A DNA stretch of 49,119 nucleotides from Omnitrophica bacterium GWA2_41_15 (GCA_919902105.1 CAKKQO010000028.1:1-49119); one strand, 5' to 3'; shown: positions 15,511 through 25,800, counted from the stretch's first letter. A program made the numbers and translations. Notes: generated from the letters alone by a model not told the origin.

Positions 15511-16184
15511 GTTTTACGACTAATCTGGCATTCTTTAGGATAAAGATAAAGCGGAACTAATTTCTCCACTTTATCTCTCCCCTGCCTTTTAAATTTTTCC
15601 AGAGCCAAAATACACAAATTTTTTGCATCCGGATACCAAAATTTTTCCGGCAAAACACAATAAATATTTTTTTCCCCTGATAATTCATTAGCATAAACGC
15701 CTACTGCATCTCCTAAAATAAACGTTTTTTTCTTTATATCCTTAAGCCAATGCTTAAAATTAAGCAAAAGAGAAGGCATTGTCCTTTTAAATTTAGCATT
15801 TTTATACTCATAGGATGCGGCGTAAATGTTCTCTCGCCGGGCATCTGATATTACCGAAATATTTCCTTCTTTTATTACGTTTCGGGCAATAATATCTAAG
15901 GTTGGTATGCCAAGCACCTTCTTTTTTAAAACTAAAATAAGGCCCTTGACCATAGAGAGAGAAATTCTTAAGCCGGTAAAGGACCCCGGCCCTAACCCCA
16001 CAGCAAATAAATCTATATCCTCTTTTCTTATCTTATATTCTTTTAGCAAGTTATCTAAGATGCTCAAGAGAAGAACCGAATGTTTAATACCTATATCTTT
16101 TTTATAATTAAAGATAATCCTATCCCTATCGCTTAAAGCAAGGGATAACATTTTTGTGGATGTATCTATACCTAATATCAGCAT
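15507..16184 (-). CDS. tsaB: tRNA t6A37 synthesis protein TsaB
   Basis: Partner of TsaD and TsaE in threonylcarbamoyladenosine formation at position 37 of tRNAs reading ANN codons. The 225 residues begin LILGIDTSTKMLSLALSD (ASKHA fold phosphate loop 1), followed by KHSVLLLSILDNLL and DLFAVGLGPGSFTGLRISLSMVKGLIL (about 62-88), the family signature. The C-terminal half is more variable, as is usual. It lies 8 bases after tsaE. Confidence 0.93.
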   Translation of the reverse strand: MLILGIDTSTKMLSLALSDRDRIIFNYKKDIGIKHSVLLLSILDNLLKEYKIRKEDIDLFAVGLGPGSFTGLRISLSMVKGLILVLKKKVLGIPTLDIIARNVIKEGNISVISDARRENIYAASYEYKNAKFKRTMPSLLLNFKHWLKDIKKKTFILGDAVGVYANELSGEKNIYCVLPEKFWYPDAKNLCILALEKFKRQGRDKVEKLVPLYLYPKECQISRKT

Positions 16185-16192
16185 AACTTAAA

Positions 16193-16636
16193 TTAATCTT
16201 TTTTAGTAATTTTTATTAAGCGCTTGTTTTTATCAATTATAGAAATCTCTATACGTAAGTATTTTTGCGGCAAGCTTGGCTCAATTCTATCGGCCCATTC
16301 AATTACGCTTATGCCGCTGCCAAAAAGATATTCGTCAAAACCAAGACGCTGGCTATCGGTTTTTCCAAGCCGATAAAGGTCAAAATGATAAAGCGGTATT
16401 TTAGCCTTATATTCTCTAAGTAAAACAAAGGTGGGGCTTACTACACGATTTGCTTTTACGCCTAAGGCCTCGGCTATGCCTTTAACTAATACGGTCTTGC
16501 CTGAGCCTAATTCTCCGAACAGCGCAACTATATTCGCAGCTTTTAGTTTCTTGGCTATTTTTCTGCCTATTTCTTTAGTTTCATCTACGCTCTTAGAAAT
16601 CATCCGCATTGAACGAAAGGAATTAGATAATTTCAC
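16193..16636 (-). CDS. tsaE: tRNA t6A37 synthesis ATPase TsaE
   Basis: P-loop ATPase of the TsaBDE complex. The 147 residues carry Walker A GELGSGKTVLVKGIAEALG (about 41-59), VVSPTFVLLREY, HFDLYRLG, FDEYLFGSGISVIEWADRI, and a C-terminal strand with LRIEI. The longest reading starts at GTG 16636, inside the end of the radical SAM gene. An internal Met (MRMISKS, 16609) is the more family-like start, though neither has a strong ribosome site. tsaB follows. Confidence 0.93.
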   Translation of the reverse strand: MKLSNSFRSMRMISKSVDETKEIGRKIAKKLKAANIVALFGELGSGKTVLVKGIAEALGVKANRVVSPTFVLLREYKAKIPLYHFDLYRLGKTDSQRLGFDEYLFGSGISVIEWADRIEPSLPQKYLRIEISIIDKNKRLIKITKKD

Positions 16637-17342
16637 ATTTTTGCCCCAGCAACTCTTTTATTTTTTTAAGGTTCTTCTGCGACGGTGCCAAAATTCCCGG
16701 CTCGGAGGTATGCCTCGTAGGAGTATTAAGGTGAATTTTATCGGGATTTATTTTCGAGATTATTTCTTTAAAACGAGCAAAAAAATCTATATTATCATTT
16801 ATGCCGGAAATTACCATTATCTCTAAAAAAATCCGCCCCTTAAATTCCTTCCTTAGTTCAATAAGCCCATTGATAATATTTTCAATCTTAATCTTGACAG
16901 AGGGCCGGTCTATCATTTCAAATGTCTCTTCGTCTGGCGCGTCTAAAGAAGGCAAAATCACATCTACGCCTAATATCTCCTGCCTTATAGCTTTATTTTT
17001 TAATAATGAAGCATTAGTTATTAAGGCAACGGGGATAGGAGTAATTTCTCTTATCCCTAGAATTAATTTGGAAATCCCCGAATTAAGCAGAGGCTCTCCT
17101 GAGCCGGAAAGCGATATATAATCAATATGGCAAGTTTTAAAATCAAAATTCAAAATAAATTCCTTTAGTTCTCTCAATATATCTTTTATCTTTATATATT
17201 CTTTTCTCTGGGATGTCTTAACCGTGGTGGGGCCTAATTGGCAGTATAGGCAATCAAGATTGCACACTTTATAAGGCGTCAGCGATACGCCTAAAGAAAA
17301 CCCAAGCCTGCGTGATTGCAGAGGCCCGTAGATATATTTCAT
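16623..17342 (-). CDS. Radical SAM protein (COG0731-like)
   Basis: 239 residues. The cluster motif CNLDCLYCQLG (Cys27, Cys31, Cys34) sits in the N-terminal YGPLQSRRLGFSLGVSLTP context typical of small stand-alone radical SAM proteins. The SAM-binding region is SLSGSGEPLLNSGISKLI, and DVILPSLDAPDEETFEMIDRP continues the TIM barrel. The substrate is unknown; relatives are distantly similar to wybutosine-synthesis TYW1. It ends over the start of tsaE and lies 9 bases after lpxI. Confidence 0.85.
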   Translation of the reverse strand: MKYIYGPLQSRRLGFSLGVSLTPYKVCNLDCLYCQLGPTTVKTSQRKEYIKIKDILRELKEFILNFDFKTCHIDYISLSGSGEPLLNSGISKLILGIREITPIPVALITNASLLKNKAIRQEILGVDVILPSLDAPDEETFEMIDRPSVKIKIENIINGLIELRKEFKGRIFLEIMVISGINDNIDFFARFKEIISKINPDKIHLNTPTRHTSEPGILAPSQKNLKKIKELLGQKCEII

Positions 17343-17351
17343 TTTATTACC

Positions 17352-18155
17352 TCAAACTGCTGCGATAGCTATGCCTTTCTTATCTGCAATCCTCACTGAC
17401 TCTTCCTTATCTAAAAAAACTGTTTTCCCTGCCTCTATAGCCAAGCAGCTTATGCCCGCTTTAATTAAGCTCCGAATCGTCTTAAGGCCTACTACCGGCA
17501 CATCAAAACGCATATCCTGCTGGGGCTTGCTTACCTTAACTGCGCAAGCCCCTCCTTTACCGATTAAGCCCCCTCTTAAAAGAGTGACGTCAGTTCCTTC
17601 AAGAGCTTCCACCGCTAAAACCGCTTTTTGTTTAATTACAACGGTCTGTCCGATATCTAAGCCGGCTATTTTTTTTGCCAGATCTAAACCAAAATACACA
17701 TCCTGCCATTCTTGTTCGCTGGGCGCTCGCCTTGTGAGCACGGACTTCTGCGGCAGATACTCAGAAAGAAAAGTCAGGGAACTGATTAATTCTATGCCCC
17801 TCTCTTTTAACTTTTCAGCAATTGCCGAAAAAATAGTATCCGCTTTTTTATCTCTTATCTTTCCCAATAGCTCTTCTAAGGCCGGGCCAAATTCATTATT
17901 CTTATTAAATAAACGCCGGGGGTTAATTTGCCCGGCCATTACCACCTTATCTATTTTCTCATCATTAAAAACAGTAAATATTCTATCGAATTCAGAAATA
18001 TTAAGCCAGGTTATTTTTCTTACCATACGCCCTAACTGGTATGAGGTATCGCCTTTAACGGCGATAGCTATAACCTCTACCCCCTCTTTTTTTGCCTGGC
18101 GCGCAAATAAAATAGGAAATCTGCCTGAACCCGCAATAAGACCGATTTTAATCAT
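17352..18155 (-). CDS. lpxI: UDP-2,3-diacylglucosamine diphosphatase LpxI
   Basis: Makes lipid X from UDP-2,3-diacylglucosamine; LpxI replaces LpxH in many lineages. The 267 residues show IGLIAGSGRFPILFARQAKKEG at the start, KVVMAGQINPRRLF (about 75-88), and the C-terminal catalytic half with IGQTVVIKQKAVLAVEALEGTD, GGACAVKVSKPQQDMRFDVPVVGLKTI and LAIEAGKTVFLD. The genes lpxA, lpxC-fabZ and lpxD directly upstream support the call. Confidence 0.95.
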   Translation of the reverse strand: MIKIGLIAGSGRFPILFARQAKKEGVEVIAIAVKGDTSYQLGRMVRKITWLNISEFDRIFTVFNDEKIDKVVMAGQINPRRLFNKNNEFGPALEELLGKIRDKKADTIFSAIAEKLKERGIELISSLTFLSEYLPQKSVLTRRAPSEQEWQDVYFGLDLAKKIAGLDIGQTVVIKQKAVLAVEALEGTDVTLLRGGLIGKGGACAVKVSKPQQDMRFDVPVVGLKTIRSLIKAGISCLAIEAGKTVFLDKEESVRIADKKGIAIAAV

Positions 18156-18166
18156 TATTTAGCCTG

Positions 18167-18943
18167 CTATTTATTTTTAGTGACGCCTCTCTGGGAGTTA
18201 GCGATAAACTCTATTAAATGGGTGAGATATTTTGATTCTGGGATTTCCTTTTTTATCTTCTTTATTGCAGTTGAGGTCGTAAGATGGGAGAAAAAGAGGA
18301 CCTTAAAAGCTCTTCTTAGCTCTAGAATAACTTTACTATTTAAACCCGCCCTTTTTAAACCTATCAAATTTAAACCATATACTCTGGCCGGATGTCCGTC
18401 ACAGGTAGAATAAGGCGGGATATCCTGCACCACCTTAGAGCATCCCCCTATAATAGAAAGTGTGCCCACGCGGCTAAATTGATGTATAGCCGCTAGCCCA
18501 CCGATTATTACCTTATCTTCAATGATTACATGGCCTGCTAACGTACCGCAGTTAGCAATAATACATTCATTACCAACGTTGCAGTCATGGGCAATATGCG
18601 CATAAGCCATAATCAGGTTGCCGGAACCAACAATGGTTTTACCTCCGTCACCCGTGGCTAAATTGATAGTGGTATATTCACGGATAACATTATCATTGCC
18701 GATAACCAAAGAACTTTTTTCGCCTTTAAATTTTAAATCCTGAGGGATACTGCCGATAACTGCGCCGGTAAAAATCTTGCATCTCTCCCCTATAGTAGCA
18801 TTGCCGCAAATTTGGCAGTTTGCGCCAATCTCGGTATCCTTGCCGATATTGACATTATCGCCGATATTGCTATACGGCCCTACTTTAACCGATTTATGAA
18901 GCTTGGCTTTTTTGGAAATTATCGCGGTAGGATGTGTCTGCAT
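18167..18943 (-). CDS. lpxA: UDP-N-acetylglucosamine O-acyltransferase LpxA
   Basis: First step of lipid A synthesis, moving a 3-hydroxyacyl chain from ACP to UDP-GlcNAc. The 258 residues form a left-handed beta helix of hexapeptide repeats from HPTAIISKKAKLHKSV to about residue 185. The catalytic His lies in MAYAHIAHDCNVG (about 120-132), and HQFSRVGTLSIIGG sits in the acyl-ruler region. An alpha-helical C-terminal domain follows. It lies 9 bases after lpxC-fabZ and 11 before lpxI. Confidence 0.96.
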   Translation of the reverse strand: MQTHPTAIISKKAKLHKSVKVGPYSNIGDNVNIGKDTEIGANCQICGNATIGERCKIFTGAVIGSIPQDLKFKGEKSSLVIGNDNVIREYTTINLATGDGGKTIVGSGNLIMAYAHIAHDCNVGNECIIANCGTLAGHVIIEDKVIIGGLAAIHQFSRVGTLSIIGGCSKVVQDIPPYSTCDGHPARVYGLNLIGLKRAGLNSKVILELRRAFKVLFFSHLTTSTAIKKIKKEIPESKYLTHLIEFIANSQRGVTKNK

Positions 18944-18952
18944 ATAGGCGGA

Positions 18953-20275
18953 TTAATCTACCAAGGCAAACATTAATTCTGCCTCGGCCACTACCTTACC
19001 ATCTACATAAGCTTTTGCCCTAATCTGGCCGGTCCTAGATTTTATCTTAACTGCCTCTGCCTCTAAAACTAACCTGTCACCCGGTAATACCGTTTTTCTG
19101 AATCTCACATTATCAGCGGCAAGAAAATAGGCAAGTTTGCCTTTATTTTCTTGGGAGGCAAGCATCATCACTCCGCCAATTTGCGCCATTGCCTCAACAA
19201 TCAAGACCCCGGGCATAACCGGCCTGCCGGGAAAATGCCCGTTAAAGAAATTATCGTTCATCGTCACATTCTTTATGCCCGTAACACTTTTACCCGGGAC
19301 TAAAGAAACTACTCTATCCACAAATAAAAATGGATACCTATGCGGCAGAATCCGCATTACTGCTTCCGCATCTAAGGTCTGGCCATCTATATACTTAAAA
19401 TCACTAACAGCCTTTATCGCTGCGGTATCATATCTTTCTTTCTGATGGGCTATTTTTTTAAGTAATTTTATATTTAAAGGATGGCCGCTTTTTAAGGCAA
19501 TTACATGGCCTTTAATAGGCATACCCAGTAAATACAGATCGCCGATTAAATCCAATACTTTATGCCTGACAAATTCATCATCAAAACGCAGGCGGTTTTT
19601 AATTATTTCTTTTTTACCTACCACCAAGGTATTCTCGTAATTTGCACCCCGGCCTAGGCCCTGGGCCCTCAAGCCCTCTGATTCATCCTCTAAGCAGAAT
19701 GTCCGGGCTGAGGCAATATCTGCCTTAAATATATCATAATTGACTATTGAATCAAAATATTGATCGCCTAATAAACAATGATTATAGCTTAAAGTGTAAG
19801 ATATGCGGAAATCTTGCGCCGGAACAATCACTAAAGTGGCCCCCTCTTCTTCCGACCAGATAGGTTCTTTTATCAGGAAATATTTACGCGTTGCATTCTG
19901 CTCTTCTATGCCGGCATGGGTGAGAATATCCAAAAAGGTTGCGCCGCTTCCGTCAAGCCCCGGGACCTCATTATTGTCTATCTCTACAATAATATTATCG
20001 ATAGAGCGGCCGGAAAATACGGCCATAAGGTGTTCTATGGTGTGCACTTCGCAGTCGCCAACAAATATAGAGGTACGCCGCGGACTTCTGTTGAAATCCA
20101 AGAGGTTAACAATTTCTGCCTTTATTATCGGCTTATTAGGTAAATCTACCCTGATAAAATTTATTCCCGAATTTATCGCTGCGGGCTTAAACTTTATATT
20201 AACTTTATTACCAGTATGCAGGCCTACGCCTTTTATGCTAACTTCTTTTTTTATCGTTTGTTGATTCTCTGACAT
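18953..20275 (-). CDS. lpxC-fabZ: Bifunctional LpxC deacetylase - FabZ dehydratase
   Basis: 440 residues fusing two enzymes. LpxC (1 to about 285) is the zinc deacetylase that commits to lipid A. It has [12 protein letters not shown] (His82), [11 protein letters not shown], and [17 protein letters not shown] with zinc ligands His238 and Asp242. FabZ (about 300-440) is the 3-hydroxyacyl-ACP dehydratase, with [14 protein letters not shown] and the catalytic pair His337 ([12 protein letters not shown]) and Glu351 (EAMAQ). The fusion is known from Bacteroidetes and several PVC-like lineages. It balances lipid A and fatty-acid flux. The start overlaps lpxD by 38 bases. Confidence 0.97.
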   Translation of the reverse strand: MSENQQTIKKEVSIKGVGLHTGNKVNIKFKPAAINSGINFIRVDLPNKPIIKAEIVNLLDFNRSPRRTSIFVGDCEVHTIEHLMAVFSGRSIDNIIVEIDNNEVPGLDGSGATFLDILTHAGIEEQNATRKYFLIKEPIWSEEEGATLVIVPAQDFRISYTLSYNHCLLGDQYFDSIVNYDIFKADIASARTFCLEDESEGLRAQGLGRGANYENTLVVGKKEIIKNRLRFDDEFVRHKVLDLIGDLYLLGMPIKGHVIALKSGHPLNIKLLKKIAHQKERYDTAAIKAVSDFKYIDGQTLDAEAVMRILPHRYPFLFVDRVVSLVPGKSVTGIKNVTMNDNFFNGHFPGRPVMPGVLIVEAMAQIGGVMMLASQENKGKLAYFLAADNVRFRKTVLPGDRLVLEAEAVKIKSRTGQIRAKAYVDGKVVAEAELMFALVD

Positions 20276-21311
20276 TTAGGCATTCCTCTAATTTAGCAAT
20301 TTTTTGCCTTAGTTCACTGATGGTCTTATATAGATGCGGCAGATTCTGCACGCAGGCATTTACGCGCTTGGCCATCTCATGAGGCTTGGCTGGATAACCT
20401 GAAACCTTTGTATTCGCAGGCACCGATTTCGTCACCCCTGCCTGAGCCGCAACTACTGCGCCGTCGCCGATACTAATATGGCCGACAATACCCGCTTGAC
20501 CCGCCAAAATAACGCCATTTCCTATCACAGTACTGCCGGAAACTCCTGCCTGTGCGACAATAATAGAATTTTCACCGACTACTACATTATGGGCAATTTG
20601 CACTAAATTATCTATCTTGGTACCCTTACCGATGACGGTTTTGTCAAAACGCGCCCTGTCAATTGTAACGTTAGCTCCAATCTCTACTTCGTCCTCAATT
20701 ACCACGGTGCCTATCTGAGGAATCTTCTCATGCATACCTTTAACCGTTGCAAAACCGAAGCCGTCCGAACCAATAACGGTACCGCTATGAATTATTACAC
20801 GCCTGCCGAGGCTTGTCCGCTCTCTAATAGATACATTTGGATAAATCAGGGTATTTTCCCCGATTATGGAGTGATGCCCGATATAGCAGCCAGCATATAT
20901 AATTGTCTTATCCCCTATTTCAACGTTATCCTCTATTACTACGTAAGGGCCGACTGCCACGTCTTTGCCTAATTTTACATTTTTACCGAGAATAACCGTT
21001 GAATGTATACCTGAGGGATGCACCATATGATTAGGCGATAATAAAGATACCATCTTAGCGAAGGCTAAAGACGGATTTTCGGTTTTGATAATCGGCTTGG
21101 AAGACGAATCTATATCGCGGGAGGTAATGATAGCCGAGGCGCGCGTATGCTCAATCAAAGGCAGATACTTAGGATTAGCCACGAAAGTTAAATCGCCGGC
21201 TTGCGCTTCCTTTATACCGCAGACGCCCGTTATGACAATATCTCCGTTACCGACAACTTCGCCTGCAATAATCTTAGCTATCTCAGCTAATGTTTTTCTG
21301 AATTGACTCAT
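20238..21311 (-). CDS. lpxD: UDP-3-O-acylglucosamine N-acyltransferase LpxD
   Basis: Third enzyme of lipid A synthesis, adding the second acyl chain. The 357 residues have an N-terminal uridine-binding domain (1 to about 100, [23 protein letters not shown]), then a hexapeptide-repeat beta helix (about 105-310) with [21 protein letters not shown] and the catalytic His in [18 protein letters not shown]-terminal helix (about 320-350) follows. The 38-base overlap with lpxC-fabZ implies translational coupling. Confidence 0.96.
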   Translation of the reverse strand: MSQFRKTLAEIAKIIAGEVVGNGDIVITGVCGIKEAQAGDLTFVANPKYLPLIEHTRASAIITSRDIDSSSKPIIKTENPSLAFAKMVSLLSPNHMVHPSGIHSTVILGKNVKLGKDVAVGPYVVIEDNVEIGDKTIIYAGCYIGHHSIIGENTLIYPNVSIRERTSLGRRVIIHSGTVIGSDGFGFATVKGMHEKIPQIGTVVIEDEVEIGANVTIDRARFDKTVIGKGTKIDNLVQIAHNVVVGENSIIVAQAGVSGSTVIGNGVILAGQAGIVGHISIGDGAVVAAQAGVTKSVPANTKVSGYPAKPHEMAKRVNACVQNLPHLYKTISELRQKIAKLEECLNVRESTNDKKRS

Positions 21312-21331
21312 ATTTTTAATACTTGCTATAC

Positions 21332-21853
21332 TTATTTTGTTGCCGGTGACTGATGATTCTTATTTACTATTTCTACCACTTTATCCGTTAAATCACCGTC
21401 TTTTGCCTGATAAACTAAAACTTTATCGTTAAATACTATGGTATAACCTTGCGCTTCTGCATATTGGCGTACAGCTTTTTCAATATCTTTCAATATTTCC
21501 TTCAGGATATCGTCTCTTTCTTTTCTTAAGCCTTCAATTTTTTTACCCTCATATTCTTGAAAAACCTTCATTTTTTCTTCTAATTCGGTTTTCTTGGCGG
21601 CTTTCTGTTTTTCATCCAACAAACCTAATTTATCCTGCAGGGCTTTTATTTCATTAACTTTTACTACACGCTCATTTTCAAAATCTTTCTGTTTTTTTTC
21701 TAAAATCTTATCCTGGTCCTTAGTTTTGTTATATTCGTCAAAAATTCTGCCTAAGTTTACATATCCTATTTTATCCGCGGCGTAACCTTTAGGTATAAAC
21801 AAAATTGCCCCCAAAACTAAAACTGAAATAAATACCCCTAATGTTCTTTTCAT
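21332..21853 (-). CDS. skp: OmpH/Skp-family periplasmic chaperone
   Basis: 173 residues with a signal peptide ([26 protein letters not shown]). The mature part begins [21 protein letters not shown], followed by a long charged coiled coil (about 50-130) and a C-terminal strand ([28 protein letters not shown]). It would carry unfolded outer-membrane proteins to BamA, whose gene is directly upstream. Heptamer repeats (CCTATGA) occupy the 40-base gap between the two. Confidence 0.92.
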   Translation of the reverse strand: MKRTLGVFISVLVLGAILFIPKGYAADKIGYVNLGRIFDEYNKTKDQDKILEKKQKDFENERVVKVNEIKALQDKLGLLDEKQKAAKKTELEEKMKVFQEYEGKKIEGLRKERDDILKEILKDIEKAVRQYAEAQGYTIVFNDKVLVYQAKDGDLTDKVVEIVNKNHQSPATK

Positions 21854-21870
21854 CTTCTCTCTCCTTTTAA

Positions 21871-21890
21871 CCTATGACCTATGACCTATA
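21871..21890. repeat. Short heptamer run between bamA and skp
   Basis: CCTATGA CCTATGA CCTATA, period 7, just upstream of the skp ribosome-binding site (AGGAGAGAGAAG on the minus strand). Confidence 0.8.
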
Positions 21891-21893
21891 TTA

Positions 21894-24386
21894 CTAAAAC
21901 CCCCGGCTGATACTGAAATGAAATTTTCCAGTTTTCGCGTCTTCTCCGGGCTCATCATTCAGAGGGAAACCGTAATCTAACTTCACCGGCCCAATAGGTG
22001 TTTTGATTCTTATCCCCAACCCCGTGCCTGCTTTAAAACCTCCCCCTCCCAAATCGCCGGCTTGCGCCCAAACATTGCCTACATCATAAAAAACCGCGCC
22101 CTTAATAAAATCAAGGAGCGGATAAGTATATTCTAAATTACCCAAGACCATTGCTTCCCCGCCCAATGGGTCATCTGTAACTGTATCGATAGGGCCGATT
22201 TTCCTTTCGTTATAACCCCTGACAGAATTTGCGCCGCCCAAATAGAACCTTTCATATATCGGGACACTGCTTGAGCCGCCAAATTCATCAACAACGCCTG
22301 AACGTAATCTAAATTCTAATACAGAATATCTAGCGTCTTCGCCTCTCTTCGGCCTGCCGACCTTAAAAATAGGCAAATCATATATACCATAGCCCGAAAG
22401 CCGGTAAAAATCTTTGTCCCCGGCAAAAGGACCGCCTGCCACTTCAGCCGAACCGCTTAAAACCGCGCCTTTAGTAGGATTAAAAATATTATCACGGCTA
22501 TCCCGGGTCAAACTCATCCCCAAACTGCTGATTAAATTTGACCCTTCTTCCTGTTTTAAATCATTCGTAGCATCTGAGGCTATATCGCCTATCCCTACGT
22601 TCTCAATTCTATAAATTAAACCCGCCCTGAGGAATTCGTTCAACTCTTTCGACAGCCTTAAATCACCACCGGCCCTATTTTCATCGTAGCCGTAACCTGC
22701 GCTGCTTGCCCGTTTATGCCCGGTAGAATAGGCATCAAACCCAAAAGATAAAGGATAATCAAAGATCCACGGTTCGGTAAAACTCAATTCAAAATTGCTA
22801 CTCAGAGAACCTAATTGTGCTTTCACCCTTAAATCCTGGCCTGCGCCGGTAAAAGTATTGAAATTTTTAAAATCGAAATTCTTCTGGGCAATCTCTACGA
22901 AGCCGATAAACTGGTCTACTGAACTATATCCGCCGCCAAAACTAAATTCGCCGGTCTTAGCCTCTTTTACCTCTACGACCAAATCTTTCTTACTGGGTTC
23001 GGCGCTATCAAACATATCGAAGTTGACTTCCTCAAAAAAACCTAAGTTATTAAGCCGTTCCCTGCTCCTTTTCAATTTCTTGCCGTCAAACTGCTCTCCC
23101 GGATTAATCCGTAATTCACGACGGATTACTTTATCCTTTGTTTTAATATTACCGCGGATATTAATACGGTTAACAAAGGCCAATTCGTTCTCCTCGACGT
23201 TATAAGTTATATCCACCTTGCCTGTATCAGGATTTAAAGAAGTGCCCAAATCAATTCTGGCGAATATATATCCTTTTTCGAAATAATGCGACTGGATACC
23301 TACGGCATTATCCCGGGCGCCTTCCTCGGTATAGATATCGCCGATTAAAAGTTTATTTTCTTTTTCCAACTCTTTAGTCTCCGCAATTTTGTTACCTTTA
23401 ATTTGAATGCTGCCTACCCTATATTGCTGCCCCTCATCTATGGTAATAGTGATATAAATGTTACCCAGTTCTAGATCACGCTCTACATTCTTATCTATCT
23501 TGGCGTCTACAAAACCATTGCCTTTATAAAAAGACTGAATCCTCTCTAAATCTTCTTCTAAGACATCTTCCTTTAAGAGGCCCGCGTTTAAGAAACCTTT
23601 TTTCTTAATCTTCATTAATTTTAATATTCTTTTTTCACGGAAACTTCTTAATCCTAAAAAGGTAATTTTTCGCACCTTAAGCCTTTTTCCTTCGTTAGCC
23701 ACGAATTCTACCTCTGCTTTTTCCTCCGCAGTATCTAATTTAACCTTATTTTCTACAGATGCGTTAGCAAACCCTTTCTTTTCATATAAGGCCTTGAGCT
23801 CTTCAATATCCTGATTTAACTTAAGCTCATCTAAATATTGGCCTTGCTTGGTAGAGATTACGCTGCGTACTTTCTCAAGGTTTACCGATCTAAAACCTTT
23901 AAAATTTATTTTTTCTATCAGAGGTTTTTCTTTAAGATTAAAAATAACTTTTACTCCGCCGGAAAAATCCTCCAAATCCACCTTAATATCGCTGAAATAG
24001 CCGGTAGAATAAAGCCGCTTTATATCGTCTCTAACGATATTCGCCGAGTAATCTTGGCTGACGCGCAACTTTATTTTAGAAATGATAACGCTTACGGCAA
24101 TCGTCTTATTCCCCTTAATATCTAAAGCCGTAACCTTTTTCCCTTCTTCTTGGCCCTGAGATTCTCCCTGCGCTATAGCCTGAGGATGTGATTCCTGTTT
24201 ATTAAGCTCCTCGCTAAGCGCAGACTCGCGGGAAGCCGAAACAGTATCTTCTTTTTCTTGGCCCTGCGCAAAGAGAGGCTCAATAAGAAAAAGGCTAAAA
24301 ATAAACCCTAAAAGTAAATATTTTAACCAAAAATTGAATACTATTTTTTTATAACTATAATCCATATTGTCCAAAATTTTATCCAT
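21894..24386 (-). CDS. bamA: Outer-membrane assembly factor BamA
   Basis: 830 residues. An N-terminal hydrophobic signal (about 17-41, ending FAQGQ) is followed by a Q/E-rich linker. Five POTRA domains follow (about 85-445), recognisable by repeats such as IKGNKTIAVSVIISKI, INFKGFRSVNLEKVR, ITFLGLRSFREKRILKLM, IQIKGNKIAETKELEKEN and INIRGNIKTKDKVIRREL. A 16-strand barrel completes the protein, with RFYLGGANSVRGYNERKIGP (the conserved loop-6 RGY/F motif) and the terminal FHFSISRGF ending in Phe. It folds beta-barrels into the outer membrane. skp and the lpx genes are downstream. Confidence 0.97.
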   Translation of the reverse strand: MDKILDNMDYSYKKIVFNFWLKYLLLGFIFSLFLIEPLFAQGQEKEDTVSASRESALSEELNKQESHPQAIAQGESQGQEEGKKVTALDIKGNKTIAVSVIISKIKLRVSQDYSANIVRDDIKRLYSTGYFSDIKVDLEDFSGGVKVIFNLKEKPLIEKINFKGFRSVNLEKVRSVISTKQGQYLDELKLNQDIEELKALYEKKGFANASVENKVKLDTAEEKAEVEFVANEGKRLKVRKITFLGLRSFREKRILKLMKIKKKGFLNAGLLKEDVLEEDLERIQSFYKGNGFVDAKIDKNVERDLELGNIYITITIDEGQQYRVGSIQIKGNKIAETKELEKENKLLIGDIYTEEGARDNAVGIQSHYFEKGYIFARIDLGTSLNPDTGKVDITYNVEENELAFVNRINIRGNIKTKDKVIRRELRINPGEQFDGKKLKRSRERLNNLGFFEEVNFDMFDSAEPSKKDLVVEVKEAKTGEFSFGGGYSSVDQFIGFVEIAQKNFDFKNFNTFTGAGQDLRVKAQLGSLSSNFELSFTEPWIFDYPLSFGFDAYSTGHKRASSAGYGYDENRAGGDLRLSKELNEFLRAGLIYRIENVGIGDIASDATNDLKQEEGSNLISSLGMSLTRDSRDNIFNPTKGAVLSGSAEVAGGPFAGDKDFYRLSGYGIYDLPIFKVGRPKRGEDARYSVLEFRLRSGVVDEFGGSSSVPIYERFYLGGANSVRGYNERKIGPIDTVTDDPLGGEAMVLGNLEYTYPLLDFIKGAVFYDVGNVWAQAGDLGGGGFKAGTGLGIRIKTPIGPVKLDYGFPLNDEPGEDAKTGKFHFSISRGF

Positions 24387-24432
24387 AATCTCTTTATTAT
24401 AAATAAATATCTCTCATTAGTCAAATAAGAAA

Positions 24433-25800
24433 TTATTCAAAGGCGCGCGCGGGATCCTCAAATCTGGTATATTCTTTCAAGAATGTTAAGTTAACAGAGC
24501 CAACTGGCCCGTTTCTTTGTTTAGCAATGATTACATCGGCTGATCCTTTATTAGATTCTGTAGGGCTATAGTATTCTTCGCGAAATAGAAAAACTACCAG
24601 ATCCGCATCCTGTTCAATTGCGCCGGATTCACGCAAATCAGAAAGCTGCGGCCTATGATCCTGGCGCGATTCTACTGCCCGCGAAAGCTGGCTTATCGCA
24701 ATAATACTGACATTTAATTCGCGGGCAAGGGCCTTAAGCGAACGGGATATATCGGATATCTCCTGCTGTCTTGAATCCTGGTTTCTGCCTGTGCCGCGCA
24801 TTAACTGCAGATAATCTACTATTATCATCTGGATATTATGCTGGGATTTAAGCCTTCGCGCTTTAGCGCGCAATTCCAAAGCTGAAATTGCAGGTGTATC
24901 ATCAATGAAAATCGCTGACTCAGAAAGTTTTCCTGCTGCGGCGGTAATCTTCGGCCAATCTGAAGCAGATAAAAAACCGGTTCTCACGCTATGAGCGTCT
25001 ACTCTGGCGTGTAAACAAAGAAGCCGCTGGGTTAATTGTTCTTTAGACATTTCTAAGCTAAAAAAGGCAATGGGTATCTTCTCTACCACCCCGATATGGT
25101 TGGCAACGCATAGACAAAAAGCGCTCTTGCCCATCGAGGGGCGGCCGGCAATAATAATGAGATCTGAGGGTTGAAAACCCGCAGTCTTTCTGTCAAAATC
25201 AATAAATCCGGAGGCAAGGCCCGTAACCTGCGACTTATTCTGATAAAGCTTATCTATTCTTTCTACGGCTTCACTGATAAGGTCCCTCATCGCGATAACA
25301 TTACTTTCTATTCTTTTATCCGTAATTTCAAAGATCGCCTTCTCTGCCTTATCTAAAAGCTCCTCTACATTACTGCCTGTCTCGTAACTTTCACTAATAA
25401 TCTGGGTGGACCTATTTATTAAGTTTCTCAGCAGGCTTTTTTCTTTGACAATGCGGGCATAATTACGTACATTGGCCGCGGTTGGGACGGCATTAACCAA
25501 AGCCGTCAAGTAACTTACTCCGCCAATGCCATCAAGGGCATTTATTTTTTTTAGCTGATCGGTTATAGTGATTAAATCGATGGGCTTGCTATCATGAAAA
25601 AGATTAATGATGCAGGAAAAAATTTTACGGTGGGCATCTTTATAAAACTGGCTTTCATCTAAGATCTCTAAAACTTCGTTGACGGCTTCCGCTTCTAAAA
25701 GTATAGACCCTAATACTGCCATCTCTGCATCCAGATTCTGCGGCGGAAGTTTATCTAAGATTACCTCATTATTAACACTAGCCATATTTGTTGACAACAC
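24433..25800 (-). CDS. dnaB: Replicative DNA helicase
   Basis: Hexameric fork helicase. The 455 residues have an N-terminal primase-binding domain (LPPQNLDAEMAVLGSILLE) and a RecA-like core with Walker A IIIAGRPSMGKSAFCL. MIIVDYLQLMRG is Walker B, followed by EISDISRSLKALARELNVSIIAISQLSRAVESR, DLRESGAIEQDADLVVFLFREEYY and IIAKQRNGPVGSVNLTF. It starts at GTG 25800 or at the in-frame ATG 25785. No intein is present. The r-protein genes rplI, rpsR, ssb and rpsF precede it, a common bacterial cluster. Confidence 0.97.
   Translation of the reverse strand: MLSTNMASVNNEVILDKLPPQNLDAEMAVLGSILLEAEAVNEVLEILDESQFYKDAHRKIFSCIINLFHDSKPIDLITITDQLKKINALDGIGGVSYLTALVNAVPTAANVRNYARIVKEKSLLRNLINRSTQIISESYETGSNVEELLDKAEKAIFEITDKRIESNVIAMRDLISEAVERIDKLYQNKSQVTGLASGFIDFDRKTAGFQPSDLIIIAGRPSMGKSAFCLCVANHIGVVEKIPIAFFSLEMSKEQLTQRLLCLHARVDAHSVRTGFLSASDWPKITAAAGKLSESAIFIDDTPAISALELRAKARRLKSQHNIQMIIVDYLQLMRGTGRNQDSRQQEISDISRSLKALARELNVSIIAISQLSRAVESRQDHRPQLSDLRESGAIEQDADLVVFLFREEYYSPTESNKGSADVIIAKQRNGPVGSVNLTFLKEYTRFEDPARAFE

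Noticed and set aside
17371-18162. A 263-codon open frame on the plus strand
   Set aside because: It is antisense to lpxI, with no ribosome site and no recognisable motif; lpxI explains the region.
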